Below, piece by piece: positions 7,706 through 16,534 of a DNA stretch of 64,000 bases. The DNA comes from Mesorhizobium sp. M4B.F.Ca.ET.203.01.1.1 (GTDB lineage Bacteria; Pseudomonadota; Alphaproteobacteria; Rhizobiales; Rhizobiaceae). The DNA is taken from positions 124,001 to 188,000 of the forward strand of contig NZ_SRUO01000009.1 in NCBI RefSeq assembly GCF_004791025.1, read 5' to 3'. The first letter of the stretch is position 1; every line of letters begins with the position of its first letter. The notes below the pieces were generated by a model. The model saw only the letters and a list, made by a program, of their open reading frames with translations. It searched no databases and was not told where the DNA came from. Both the position numbers and the translations under genes were made by a program.

Positions 7706-8695
7706 TTAGAATCCGAAATTCATATCTATTCGTCCGGGATTTGTGCGACGCACAACGCCCGGCGAAACATTGGTGATGCGTTTGAACGCGCGAGCGAAGG
7801 ATGCCTCGGAATCGTAGCCCAAACGGGTAGCGACTTCGGCAACCGACAAGCCGTTCTGGCCCAGCAATTCGCGGGCAAGCTGCATACGCATGCGGGCGAG
7901 ATAGTGTGCGGCGCCTTCCCCCAGGACAGCGCTGAAGCGCTCGGCGAAAATCGAGCGCGATTGGCCTGCCACGCTCGCCAAGCTTCCCAGCGTCCAGTTA
8001 TGGCCGGGGTCGCGGTGCATGGCTGCCAGAGCGCGGCCGATATGCGGGTCGCGGATGGCTGCGAGCCAACCGGTGGTCGACGCGCCGTTGCAATTGACCC
8101 AGCAGCGGATGAGCCGGGCCGTTAGCAAGTCCGCCATACGCGACAGGATCGTGGCGCTGCCCATCTGCGGTTGCGCGGCCTCCACCGTCATGGCCGCCAG
8201 CAGAGGACCGACGACAGGGTCATTCCCAGCCACGTCGCAACCCTTGATGACAGGCGGCATCAACGTAATCAATGGGTTGAGCGCACAGGAGCCCAAGGCC
8301 ATGGAGCCGCAGAAAAGAGTGCTCGTCGCGCCCGTTCCCTGCCGAACCACTTCGCAGACATTGCCGCCCAGCTTGATTACCTGGCAACCTTCGAGCGAGC
8401 CGCCTTCAACGTCCGGCGCGCTCGCCAGCCGGTGGGCGATGCCTTGCGGCAGCAGGACCAGATCGCCATTGCGCAACTCCTGCCAGCCCTGCGCTTCGGT
8501 GTGAATCCAGCATGGACCCTGGCCGACAAAATGAAACCGCAGCAGCTGTTGTTTCGGAAAGTCTATGCTCCACGGATGCCGGAGCTCGCAACGGCCGTAG
8601 TTGACGCCACTCAAGCGAAAGTCCTGCAGAACTTCGCTGAGCGCATCCATCGGAATATGCGTCGGCGAAGACGGGCGGGACGAATGGTCAAGCAT
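7706..8695 (-). CDS. AraC-family transcriptional regulator with cupin-type sensor domain
   Basis: The 329-residue protein has an N-terminal cupin-like ligand domain (residues about 40-200, including LRNGDLVLLPQGIAHRL) and a C-terminal AraC DNA-binding domain with two helix-turn-helix units (WTLGSLASVAGQSRSIFAER, then LSVAEVATRLGYDSEASFAR). This arrangement matches the AraC/cupin_6 group, members of which often sit beside an exporter gene. It lies immediately upstream of, and on the same strand as, the MFS gene. The ATG at 8695 is used; the ATG for MDALSEVL at 8650 is an alternative and neither has a strong ribosome-binding site. Confidence 0.85.
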   Translation of the reverse strand: MLDHSSRPSSPTHIPMDALSEVLQDFRLSGVNYGRCELRHPWSIDFPKQQLLRFHFVGQGPCWIHTEAQGWQELRNGDLVLLPQGIAHRLASAPDVEGGSLEGCQVIKLGGNVCEVVRQGTGATSTLFCGSMALGSCALNPLITLMPPVIKGCDVAGNDPVVGPLLAAMTVEAAQPQMGSATILSRMADLLTARLIRCWVNCNGASTTGWLAAIRDPHIGRALAAMHRDPGHNWTLGSLASVAGQSRSIFAERFSAVLGEGAAHYLARMRMQLARELLGQNGLSVAEVATRLGYDSEASFARAFKRITNVSPGVVRRTNPGRIDMNFGF

Positions 8696-8855
8696 TTACC
8701 AGATATAGATGCCGATCGTCCGACAGGCAAGCGGAGACCATTGTTCCACCAGAGGAATCGCGTCAACGGCACCTGCCCGTCCTGGTAGGTTTCCCACCCT
8801 TGCCTCTGGCTCCAACTGCATGCAAGGAGTGCTGCTGAACACAGGGACAAGAGGC

Positions 8856-10694
8856 ATGGCGGCAGAAGCATCGGGCAGCGATCTTATCCAGGTGGTGGCG
8901 CTGCTCGCGGCCGGCGTGGTCGCGGTCCCGATCTTCAAGCGCATGGGGCTCGGTTCCATCCTCGGCTATCTCGCCGCCGGCGTCGTCATCGGCCCGTTTG
9001 GCCTCGGAATCTTCTCCGAATCGGAAGCCATCCTCCACGTCGCCGAACTCGGCGTCGTCATGTTCCTGTTCATCATAGGGCTGGAGATGCAGCCGTCGCG
9101 ACTTTGGGGCCTGCGCCGCGAGATCTTCGGCCTCGGCGCGCTGCAGGTCGGCGTCTGCGCGGCGCTGCTCACCAGCGTCGGGCTCGCCGGCGGCTTTCCG
9201 ATCGCGCAGTCCTTCGTCGCCGGCGCCGGCTTCGTCCTGACCTCGACGGCGATCGTCATGCAATTGCTGGAGGAGCGCGGCGAGATCGCCACGCCCAAGG
9301 GCCAGCGAATCGTCTCGATCCTGCTGCTGGAGGACCTGGCGATCGTGCCGTTGCTGGCGCTGATCGCCTTCCTGGCGCCGGGCGGCGCCGAGACCCGCCT
9401 GTCGCAGCGACTGACCGAGGTCGGCATCGGCCTTGCCGCGATCGTTGGCCTGGTGGTGGCCGGGCGCTATCTGCTCAATCCGTTCTTCCGCATCCTGGCC
9501 GAGGCCCGCGCCCGCGAGGTGATGACGGCAGCGGCGCTGCTGGTGGTTCTGGGATCGGCGCTCGCCATGCAGCTTTCGGGCCTGTCGATGGCGATGGGCG
9601 CTTTCCTCGCCGGCGTGCTGCTTTCCGAATCGACCTTCCGCCATCAGCTCGAGGCCGACATCGAACCCTTCCGCGGCATCCTGCTCGGCCTGTTCTTCCT
9701 CGCCGTCGGCATGTCGCTCGACCTGCACGTCGTGGCCGCGAACTGGCGGCTGGTCGCCATCTATGTCGTCGCCTACATGGTGATGAAGGCGCTCGGCATC
9801 TACGTCGTCGCCCGCATGCTGAAGACCGGTCATCGCGAGGCGCTGGAACGCGCCGTGTTCATGGCGCAAGGCGGCGAATTCGCTTTCGTGCTCTATTCGG
9901 CGGCGGCGGCGGTCGGCATCATCGACGGCCAGGCCAACGCGACGCTGACGGCGATCGTCATCATCTCCATGGTGCTGACGCCGCTCGCCATCATCGCGCT
10001 GCGCTATGTGACGCCGCGCGACGAGCAATCGCTCGACGGCGTCGACGTCGCCGAAGGCCTTTCCGGCAGCGTGCTCATTATCGGCTTCGGCCGCTTCGGC
10101 CAGATCGCCTCCCAGCCGCTGCTGCTGCGCGGCATCGATGTGTCGATCATCGACAACGAGGTCGAGATGATCCAGGCGGCGGCCGATTTCGGCTTCAAGG
10201 TCTATTACGGCGACGGCACGCGGCTGGATATCCTGCACGCAGCCGGCGCCGGGCGGGCGCGCGCAGTCCTGATCTGCGTCGACAAGCCGGAAGCCGCGGT
10301 GCGCATCGCGCAGTTGATCAAGGCCGAATTCCCGCTGGTGACGATCCTGGCGCGCGCCTTCGACCGCGGCACTGCCTTGCAGCTCATCCGCGCCGGCGTC
10401 GACTACCAGCTGCGCGAGACCTTCGAATCGGCATTGGTCTTCGGCGGCTCGGCGCTCGAAGCGCTGGGCGTCGACCCGGAAGACGTCGCCGAGGTGATCG
10501 AGGATGTCCGCCGTCGCGACACCGCCCGCTTCGAGATGCAACTGGCCGAAGGCGTGCGCGCCGGCCAGCGCTTCCTGAAGGGCAATATCGGCACGCCGAT
10601 CCCGACGCCGCTGACGCCGCCGCGCCGCACCGGCCAGGCGCTCAACGAGGAGACCGCCGGCGTGCTGAGCAAATCCGAGCCTGCGGAGGAATAG
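8856..10694 (+). CDS. Kef-type monovalent cation:proton antiporter with TrkA-N (RCK) domain
   Basis: The 612-residue protein combines a CPA2-type Na+/H+ exchanger domain (about 12 hydrophobic segments, residues 10-390, with GLEMQPSRLWGL and FFLAVGMSLDLH) and a cytosolic TrkA-N Rossmann domain (VLIIGFGRFGQ near residue 408). That is the KefB/KefC layout: glutathione-adduct or NAD-gated potassium efflux protecting the cytoplasm during electrophile or pH stress. The start at ATG 8856 (MAAEASGSDLIQ) follows AGGGACAAG; longer frames from 8709 add residues unlike the family. The DUF924 gene starts directly after its stop. Confidence 0.9.
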   Translation: MAAEASGSDLIQVVALLAAGVVAVPIFKRMGLGSILGYLAAGVVIGPFGLGIFSESEAILHVAELGVVMFLFIIGLEMQPSRLWGLRREIFGLGALQVGVCAALLTSVGLAGGFPIAQSFVAGAGFVLTSTAIVMQLLEERGEIATPKGQRIVSILLLEDLAIVPLLALIAFLAPGGAETRLSQRLTEVGIGLAAIVGLVVAGRYLLNPFFRILAEARAREVMTAAALLVVLGSALAMQLSGLSMAMGAFLAGVLLSESTFRHQLEADIEPFRGILLGLFFLAVGMSLDLHVVAANWRLVAIYVVAYMVMKALGIYVVARMLKTGHREALERAVFMAQGGEFAFVLYSAAAAVGIIDGQANATLTAIVIISMVLTPLAIIALRYVTPRDEQSLDGVDVAEGLSGSVLIIGFGRFGQIASQPLLLRGIDVSIIDNEVEMIQAAADFGFKVYYGDGTRLDILHAAGAGRARAVLICVDKPEAAVRIAQLIKAEFPLVTILARAFDRGTALQLIRAGVDYQLRETFESALVFGGSALEALGVDPEDVAEVIEDVRRRDTARFEMQLAEGVRAGQRFLKGNIGTPIPTPLTPPRRTGQALNEETAGVLSKSEPAEE

Positions 10695-11243
10695 ATGGCT
10701 GAACTGGACAAACGCGCGCTCACCGTCACCGCATTCTGGCGTGAGGCCGGCGAGGACGCCTGGTTCGAGAAGAACGATGCCTTCGACGCGGATTTCCGAT
10801 CCCGTTTCCTCGACCTGCACCACGCCGCCGCGCGGCGCGAATGCGACGACTGGTGCGAACACGCCGAAGGTTCGCTGGCGCTGATGGTCCTGCTCGATCA
10901 GTTTCCGCGCAACTGCTTTCGCGGCACCGGCCATATGTATGCAACCGACCCGCTGGCGCGCCATTTCGCCGGCAAGGCCATCGCCGCCGGCCATGACCTG
11001 GCGCTGGAAGAAGATATTCGCTTCTTCCTCTATCTGCCGTTCGAGCATTCGGAGCTGCTTGTCGACCAGGCGCGGTCGGTGGAGCTCACCTCCACCAGCG
11101 CCCAGGCCTACCTGAAATATGCGGTCGAGCACCGCGACATCATCCAGCGCTTCGGCCGCTTCCCGCACCGCAACCGGATGCTCGGCCGCGAGACGACGCC
11201 GGAGGAACAGGCCTTCCTCGACGGCGGCGGATTTTCCGGCTGA
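10695..11243 (+). CDS. DUF924 family protein
   Basis: The 182-residue soluble protein carries the family hallmark LIDQFPRN-like stretch (VLLDQFPRNCFRGTGHMY, residues about 66-83), followed by EEDIRFFLYLPFEHSE. This all-helical, TPR-like family is widespread in proteobacteria with no assigned biochemistry. Its ATG comes immediately after the TAG of the antiporter gene, so the two are co-transcribed and likely coupled. There is no signal peptide or membrane segment. Confidence 0.88.
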   Translation: MAELDKRALTVTAFWREAGEDAWFEKNDAFDADFRSRFLDLHHAAARRECDDWCEHAEGSLALMVLLDQFPRNCFRGTGHMYATDPLARHFAGKAIAAGHDLALEEDIRFFLYLPFEHSELLVDQARSVELTSTSAQAYLKYAVEHRDIIQRFGRFPHRNRMLGRETTPEEQAFLDGGGFSG

Positions 11244-11277
11244 TTTCAGCCGGATTGCAGGCGTCGGTCGGCAGTTC

Positions 11278-11790
11278 CTAAGCCAGCCACCAATCCCGAC
11301 CCGACGGCAGGCGCTCGATACCGGACGCATCGACCGCGCCGAGGCGTTCCGACACGCTCTTGCCGCCGATGGCAAGCTCCGGCGCGATCTCGGCCAGGGG
11401 CGCGAGCACGAAAGCACGCTCCAGCATGCGCGGATGCGGCACTTCCAGACCGGTCTCGTGGATGATGCGGTCGCCGAACACCAAAATGTCGATATCGATC
11501 AGCCGCGGCCCCCAGCGCTCCTCGCGCACCCGCTTCAGCCGACGCTCCGCATCGAGGCAAAGATCGAGCAGTTCGCGCGGCGCAAGCCCGGTCGCGATCG
11601 TAGCTGCGGCATTGAGGAAATCGGGCTGGTCGAGCTTGCCCCAGGGCGGCGTGCGGTAGAGCGAGGAGACCGCGACGACACTGGTCTTGTCGTCTCCATC
11701 CAGAAGGCGCAGCGCGGCCGCCATCGACTTGGCGGGATCGCCGAGATTGCCGCCAAGGCTGAGGTAGACCGTGTTATTCGGGCCAGACAA
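11278..11790 (-). CDS. folK: 2-amino-4-hydroxy-6-hydroxymethyldihydropteridine pyrophosphokinase (HPPK)
   Basis: HPPK transfers pyrophosphate from ATP to 6-hydroxymethyl-7,8-dihydropterin, the step before dihydropteroate synthase in folate synthesis. The 170-residue protein has the N-terminal YLSLGGNLGD motif, SSLYRTPPWG, and the signature ERWGPRLIDIDILVFG at about 91-106 with the metal-binding aspartates. It is the last gene of a folP-folB-folK operon. Its start overlaps the end of folB by 17 bases, suggesting translational coupling. Confidence 0.96.
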   Translation of the reverse strand: MSGPNNTVYLSLGGNLGDPAKSMAAALRLLDGDDKTSVVAVSSLYRTPPWGKLDQPDFLNAAATIATGLAPRELLDLCLDAERRLKRVREERWGPRLIDIDILVFGDRIIHETGLEVPHPRMLERAFVLAPLAEIAPELAIGGKSVSERLGAVDASGIERLPSGRDWWLA

Positions 11791-12133
11791 CGGTCACCTC
11801 GACATGGTCGAGCACGCCGGGCACCGGCGCGTTGGGCTTGCGCACGGTGATCTCGGCCCTCTTGATCTGCGGAAACCGCGCCGTCAGCGCCTTGGCCACT
11901 TCCAGCGCAAGCGCCTCGATCAGGAAACGCCGGTGCCCGGTGACGATCTTCTCGATCACCGTGAAGGCGACGCCATAGTTGACGGTGTCCTCGATCGAAT
12001 CCTCGACGAGCGCCCGGCCCGGCTCGACGGTCAGCGCCGCGTCGACATAAAAACGCTGGCCGAGCGTCTCCTCCTCGTCCAGCACGCCGTGCCGGGCAAA
12101 GAAGGCGCAGTTCTTCATGCGGATGACATACAT
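11774..12133 (-). CDS. folB: Dihydroneopterin aldolase
   Basis: FolB cleaves 7,8-dihydroneopterin to 6-hydroxymethyl-dihydropterin and glycolaldehyde. The 119-residue protein matches the family in length, with the conserved FFARHGVLDEEETLGQRFYVD segment near the N-terminus, the DTVNYGVAF active-site segment, and the C-terminal VRKPNAPVPG loop. It lies between folP (3 bases upstream) and folK (17-base overlap), so the three consecutive pterin-branch enzymes share one transcript. Confidence 0.96.
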   Translation of the reverse strand: MYVIRMKNCAFFARHGVLDEEETLGQRFYVDAALTVEPGRALVEDSIEDTVNYGVAFTVIEKIVTGHRRFLIEALALEVAKALTARFPQIKRAEITVRKPNAPVPGVLDHVEVTVVWPE

Positions 12134-12136
12134 GGC

Positions 12137-12988
12137 TCAGCGTCCGGACGGGTCGGTTTCACGCGCCAGCATAGCATCGGCCAGCGCCAGCGCATCCACG
12201 TTGATTGCGACATCGTGGACGCGAAATAGATGCGCGCCTTTCAATCTCAAAATGACGCTGGTGGCTGCCGTTCCGGCGCCGCGCTCGGCGGCATCCCGCC
12301 CGGTCACGGCGCCGATGAAGCGCTTTCGCGAAGTTCCGGCCATCAATGGGTGGCCGAGCGCCTGAAGCTCGGTAAACCGCGCCATCAGGTCGAGGTTCTC
12401 CTCGGCCGTTTCCTTGGCGAAGCCGAAGCCGGGGTCGAGCACGATCTGATCATCGGCGACGCCGCTGGCCCGCGCGATCTCCAGCGACTTGCGGAGAAAG
12501 AAAAGCTGGTCGTCGATGACGTCAGGCAGCTTCTGCCTGCCACGACCGGTGTGCATGATGACGAGGCCGGCGCCGGTTTCGGCGGCGACGCGGGCAATGC
12601 CCGGCTCGCGCTGCAGGCCCCAGACATCGTTGACGATATGCGCGCCGGCGGCGACGGCCAGGCGCGCGGTGTCCTCGCGATAGGTGTCGACCGAGATCAG
12701 CGCCTCGCCGGAACCGGCGAGCGCCTCGATGACCGGCAGGACACGCGCCTGCTCTTCCTCGCCGGTCACGGCGGAGGCGCCTGGCCTGGTCGATTCGCCA
12801 CCGACATCGATGACGGCTGCGCCCTCCTCAACCATGCGGCGCGCCTGGGCGAGCGCGGTGTCGCGCGCGGCGAACAGCCCGCCATCGGAAAAACTGTCCG
12901 GTGTGACGTTGAGGATGCCGACCACGACGGCCTTGCCGCCAAGGTCGAGATGGCGTCCATGCGCCAGCTGCCATCGCCTCGTCGTCAT
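12137..12988 (-). CDS. folP: Dihydropteroate synthase
   Basis: FolP joins hydroxymethyl-dihydropterin pyrophosphate with p-aminobenzoate; it is the sulfonamide target. The 283-residue TIM-barrel protein shows both family signatures, NVTPDSFSDGG at 27-37 and the DVGGESTRPG loop at about 61-70, plus DPGFGFAKE and GTSRKRFIG for pterin and phosphate binding. It is the first gene of the folate operon and divergent from the DUF922 gene, with only 85 bases between the two starts, so both promoters lie in that gap. Confidence 0.96.
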   Translation of the reverse strand: MTTRRWQLAHGRHLDLGGKAVVVGILNVTPDSFSDGGLFAARDTALAQARRMVEEGAAVIDVGGESTRPGASAVTGEEEQARVLPVIEALAGSGEALISVDTYREDTARLAVAAGAHIVNDVWGLQREPGIARVAAETGAGLVIMHTGRGRQKLPDVIDDQLFFLRKSLEIARASGVADDQIVLDPGFGFAKETAEENLDLMARFTELQALGHPLMAGTSRKRFIGAVTGRDAAERGAGTAATSVILRLKGAHLFRVHDVAINVDALALADAMLARETDPSGR

Positions 12989-13073
12989 TGTCCGTCAACC
13001 ATCTTATGATCCGCTGGAAATCAAATCCGTTGCGCCGAGAGCGGCCGTAAAGCAAGGTGGCCGAAGAGGCAAC

Positions 13074-13694
13074 ATGATGAAACGTTCGCTTACCTGCGCC
13101 CTGGTTCTCGCGCTGACCGCCCTGCCCGCCGGCGCGGCCAATCTGGTCAAGACCTACAGCTACTTCGCAATTGGCGGCCGCACGCTGGACGACATCGAGA
13201 CCCAGCTTTCCAAGCACGGCCCGCAGGTGAAGAGCACCGGCTCGCGGCACCCGGGCGCGACGCAGATGGCGTTCACCACCCGCGTCAGCTATGCGGAAAG
13301 CCCGGGTTCCTGCCGGGTCGCCGACGCCATTGTGACTGTAAAGGTCAAGGTGATTCTTCCGGAATGGCGCAGTTCGCGCAAGGCCGATGCCGACGTGAAG
13401 CTGTTCTGGAACACGCTGTCGGCCGACATCAAGCGGCACGAGGAACGCCATGTCGAGATCGCCAAGAACCACGCCAGGCAGCTGGAGGACGCGCTGAAGG
13501 CGAGCTATCCGCAAAAGACCTGCGCCGAAGTCAAGGCGAGAGCCGCGCAGATCACCGCGGCCGAGCTCGCCAGGCACGACCAGGACCAGGTGCGGTTCGA
13601 CCGCGTCGAGAGCGTCAACTTCGAAAGCCGCATCCTGCGGCTGCTGCGCTACCGGCTCGAGCGCATCGAGACCGGCCAGCTGCCGCCCGCCTGA
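13074..13694 (+). CDS. DUF922 putative secreted zinc-dependent protease
   Basis: The 206-residue protein has a signal peptide (MMKRSLTCALVLALTALPAG, cleavage near AGA-A), then a DUF922 domain with an HExxH zinc-binding signature, HEERH, at about residues 122-126. Two cysteines (PGSCRVAD and QKTCAEVK) may form a disulfide in the periplasm. The start is the first of two consecutive ATGs; AGAGG at 13065-13069 suits either. DUF922 proteins are predicted, not proven, metalloproteases. No obvious substrate or partner is nearby. Confidence 0.83.
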   Translation: MMKRSLTCALVLALTALPAGAANLVKTYSYFAIGGRTLDDIETQLSKHGPQVKSTGSRHPGATQMAFTTRVSYAESPGSCRVADAIVTVKVKVILPEWRSSRKADADVKLFWNTLSADIKRHEERHVEIAKNHARQLEDALKASYPQKTCAEVKARAAQITAAELARHDQDQVRFDRVESVNFESRILRLLRYRLERIETGQLPPA

Positions 13695-13798
13695 TTTCGC
13701 CGGCACCAGGGCGCCCATGGCGCAAGCCAAATTCGCCGAAGCGTAGTGCCAGGCGGCAAAAACTTTCGAGCCCCCGTCGAAATCGGCCTATATGGAAC

Positions 13799-13830
13799 GA
13801 CATATGTCAGGTTCGCAAAGGCGGAACCTG
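13799..13830. promoter_or_regulatory. Palindrome plus adjoining hairpin upstream of the DHA2 exporter
   Basis: A perfect ten-base palindrome GACATATGTC (13799-13808) is flanked by GGAAC and GGTTC. It runs directly into a second inverted repeat with arms CAGGTTC (13808-13814) and GAACCTG (13824-13830). It lies about 100 bases before the exporter start. It could be an operator for an efflux repressor or a leader hairpin; no regulator gene is adjacent. Confidence 0.45.
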
Positions 13831-13927
13831 AAAGGCACGACAACCAATCGACGCGGCTGCGTCGTCGCACCGGCCGAGCCGGCCGCCTCCCTCAGAGGCG
13901 CGCGCAAGCCCACGAGAGAACGAGACC

Positions 13928-15409
13928 ATGGATCAGGCTGTCGACAAGCCGGCGACAATTGCAGCGACGTCGCCGCTGACGGAGAGCGAGAAGAACGCCA
14001 TCATCGGCGGCGTGCTGTTGTCGATGCTGCTGGCGGCGCTCGACCAGACCATCGTCTCCCCGGCCATGCCGACGATGGCGCGTCTGCTCGGCCATGCCGA
14101 ATATCTGCCTTGGATTGTCACCGCCTATCTGCTCACCGCAACGGCGATGGCGCCGCTCTATGGCAAGATCTCCGATGTCTATGGCCGCCGGCCAACCCTC
14201 TACGCGGCTATCCTGATCTTTCTCGCCGGATCGCTGGTCAGCGCAATCGCGCCCAACATGCTGGTGCTTATCGTCGGACGCGCTATCCAGGGCGCCGGCG
14301 GCGGCGGCTTGTTCGCACTGGCCCAGACGGTGATCGGTGACCTCGTGCCGCCGCGCGAGCGGGCGCGCTATGCGGCCTGGATCGCAGGCACATGGGCCGT
14401 TGCCAGCATTACCGGCCCGCTGCTCGGCGGTACGTTCGCCGAGCATCTGCACTGGTCGCTGATCTTCTGGATCAACCTGCCGCTCGGCCTGCTGGCCATG
14501 GCGATCATCAACAAGCCGCTGAAGAAGCTGCCGATCGCGGCAAAGCATCATCGCATCGACGCTGTCGGCGCGGCGCTGCTGATCGCGGCCACTGCCCTGC
14601 TGCTGCTGGCGCTTAACTGGGGCGGCAGCGCCTATCCCTGGCTGTCGCGCGAAATCCTCGGGCTGCTCGCCAGTTCGGCGGTTATCTGGGGCGCTTTTGC
14701 GCTGCGGCTCATGCGCGCCGACGAGCCGCTGATCTCGCTCGAGGTGCTCAGCAACCCGATCGTGCTGGCCGGCACCCTGTCCTTGTTCCTGCTGCAGGCC
14801 GCCAATATCGGCCTGGCGGTCTATCTGCCGGTCTACCTGCAGTCGATCGTCGGGCTTTCGGCCAGCGAATCGGGCGTTGCGCTGCTCGGGCTGATGCTCG
14901 GCACCGTCGCCGGCGCCACGTTCAGCGGGCGCACGATACCCCGCTTCGTCCATTACAAGCGGATCGCCATGATCGGCGTGAGCTTCGCCATAGTCTGCCT
15001 CGGCGCGCTCAGCTTCGTCGCCGGGCATGCCTCCCTGCTCGTCGTTGAAATCCTGACGACCTGTGTCGGCCTCGGCAGCGGAACGACGTTTCCGGTGGCC
15101 ACCGTCTCGGTCCAGAATGCCGTCGATCAGGCGCATCTCGGCGTCGCCACCGGTGTGCTCACCTTCCTTCGCTCTTTGGGCAGCGCACTGGGCGTGGCGA
15201 TCCTGGGCGCGGTCGCGCTCGGCTATGGCCTGCCATTGGCCGGCGAAGGCGCGCATTCAGCTGGCGTCGCCGCTTCGGCCGAAGCGTTCACGATGATCTT
15301 CCTCGTCGCGGCGGCGATCCTGCTGATGGCGCTTGCCGCGCTCGGACTGATGCCGGAGAAGGCGCTACGCGGCCATCCCGAGACCGCGGCTCCGGTGCTG
15401 GCCGAGTAG
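13928..15409 (+). CDS. MFS multidrug exporter, DHA2 (EmrB/QacA) family
   Basis: The 493-residue protein has about fourteen hydrophobic segments. It carries the DHA2 hallmark in the first segment (LAALDQTIVSPAMPTM), motif A (YGKISDVYGRRPTLYA) and motif C-like GTWAVASITGPLLGG in segment five. These are proton-driven drug or toxin exporters; the substrate is not predictable. There is no adjacent periplasmic adaptor (EmrA), so it probably works alone in the inner membrane. The start follows GAGAGAACGAGACC. The 230-base upstream gap holds a palindrome/hairpin that may bind a regulator. Confidence 0.9.
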   Translation: MDQAVDKPATIAATSPLTESEKNAIIGGVLLSMLLAALDQTIVSPAMPTMARLLGHAEYLPWIVTAYLLTATAMAPLYGKISDVYGRRPTLYAAILIFLAGSLVSAIAPNMLVLIVGRAIQGAGGGGLFALAQTVIGDLVPPRERARYAAWIAGTWAVASITGPLLGGTFAEHLHWSLIFWINLPLGLLAMAIINKPLKKLPIAAKHHRIDAVGAALLIAATALLLLALNWGGSAYPWLSREILGLLASSAVIWGAFALRLMRADEPLISLEVLSNPIVLAGTLSLFLLQAANIGLAVYLPVYLQSIVGLSASESGVALLGLMLGTVAGATFSGRTIPRFVHYKRIAMIGVSFAIVCLGALSFVAGHASLLVVEILTTCVGLGSGTTFPVATVSVQNAVDQAHLGVATGVLTFLRSLGSALGVAILGAVALGYGLPLAGEGAHSAGVAASAEAFTMIFLVAAAILLMALAALGLMPEKALRGHPETAAPVLAE

Positions 15410-15416
15410 CACACGC

Positions 15417-16445
15417 TCAATCGTGGACGCCGAGCTTCTTCTGCAGGCTGGTCGACGAGGTGGTGTACTGGAAGACGATGCGCTCGCCGGGGCTGACGAT
15501 GCGCTTGGCGGCCTGCGCCATCAACGCAACCTCGTGGAAACCCGACAGGATCAGCTTCAGCTTGCCGGGATACCAGTTGATGTCGCCAACGGCGAAGATG
15601 CCGGGAACCGAGGTCTGGAATTTCTCGGTGTCGACCGGGATCACGTTCTCATGCAGGTTGAGCCCCCATTCGGCGATCGGACCGAGCTTCATGGTCAGGC
15701 CGAAGAAGGGGAGCATGCGGGTGCATGGCACCTCGATGTCGCCGTCCGGCCCCTTGATGGTCGCGGATGAAAGCCGGCCGTCGGCGCCGCTCAGGCCGCT
15801 CACCTGGCCGACCTGGAAATCCAGCTGCTTCATCTCCTGCATGGCATACATCTTGTTGACGCTGTCGGGTGCCGCGCGGAACTCCGGACGGCGATGGACC
15901 AGCGTCACGCTCTTTGCCACCGGCTGCAGGTTCAGCGTCCAGTCGAGCGCCGAATCGCCGCCGCCGACGATGACGAGGTCGTGGCCGCGGAAATCCTCCA
16001 TACGGCGCACCGAATAGAAGACGCTGTTGCCTTCATAGGCTTCGATGCCCGGAATGGGCGGCCGCTTGGGCTGGAACGAGCCGCCGCCGGCGGCGATCAC
16101 CACCACCTTGGCCTCGAACACCTCGTTCTCGTCGGTGGTGACGCGGAAGCTGCCGTCCTCCAGCTTCTCCAGGCTGGAGACCATGCGGTTGTAGGTGAAT
16201 TCCGGCTTGAACGGATGGATCTGCTCGAGCAGCTTGTCGACCAGGCCCTGGGCGGTGATCAACGGCCAGCCGGGAATGTCGTAGATCGGCTTTTCCGGAT
16301 AGAGTTCGGCGCACTGGCCGCCGGGCCGGTCGAGGATGTCGATCAGATGGCACTTCATGTCGAAGAGGCCAAGCTCGAACACGGCGAACAGGCCGACCGG
16401 CCCTGCCCCGACGATGAGTACGTCCGTCCTGATCGTGTCGCCCAT
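15417..16445 (-). CDS. Ferredoxin--NADP reductase, thioredoxin-reductase-like type
   Basis: This FAD enzyme shuttles electrons between NADPH and ferredoxin. The 342-residue protein has the FAD dinucleotide-binding motif GAGPVG at residues 13-18, an NADP-binding Rossmann motif (VIVGGGDSALDW) near 155-166, and the late FAD contact GIFAVGDINWYPG. It lacks the CxxC redox pair of true thioredoxin reductases, as expected for TrxR-like FNR (EC 1.18.1.2) of alphaproteobacteria and Firmicutes. The start at 16443-16445 (MGDTIRTDVLIVG) is the family start; the frame remains open upstream without homology. A 2Fe-2S ferredoxin gene lies just upstream on the same strand, a likely partner. Confidence 0.93.
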   Translation of the reverse strand: MGDTIRTDVLIVGAGPVGLFAVFELGLFDMKCHLIDILDRPGGQCAELYPEKPIYDIPGWPLITAQGLVDKLLEQIHPFKPEFTYNRMVSSLEKLEDGSFRVTTDENEVFEAKVVVIAAGGGSFQPKRPPIPGIEAYEGNSVFYSVRRMEDFRGHDLVIVGGGDSALDWTLNLQPVAKSVTLVHRRPEFRAAPDSVNKMYAMQEMKQLDFQVGQVSGLSGADGRLSSATIKGPDGDIEVPCTRMLPFFGLTMKLGPIAEWGLNLHENVIPVDTEKFQTSVPGIFAVGDINWYPGKLKLILSGFHEVALMAQAAKRIVSPGERIVFQYTTSSTSLQKKLGVHD

Positions 16446-16534
16446 GCAATGCGCCTCGCTGCCAAACGGCGCGAGACTGCATGAGCAATGGCCCGCTGCC
16501 AAGCGGCGGCGACAAAAATAGCCGAAGCGTGAAC

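Noticed and set aside
8763..11417. 884-codon open frame on the minus strand
   Set aside because: It runs antisense to the Kef-type antiporter and DUF924 genes and its translation is low-complexity Arg/Asp/Gln/Ala, as expected for the complement of high-GC coding DNA.
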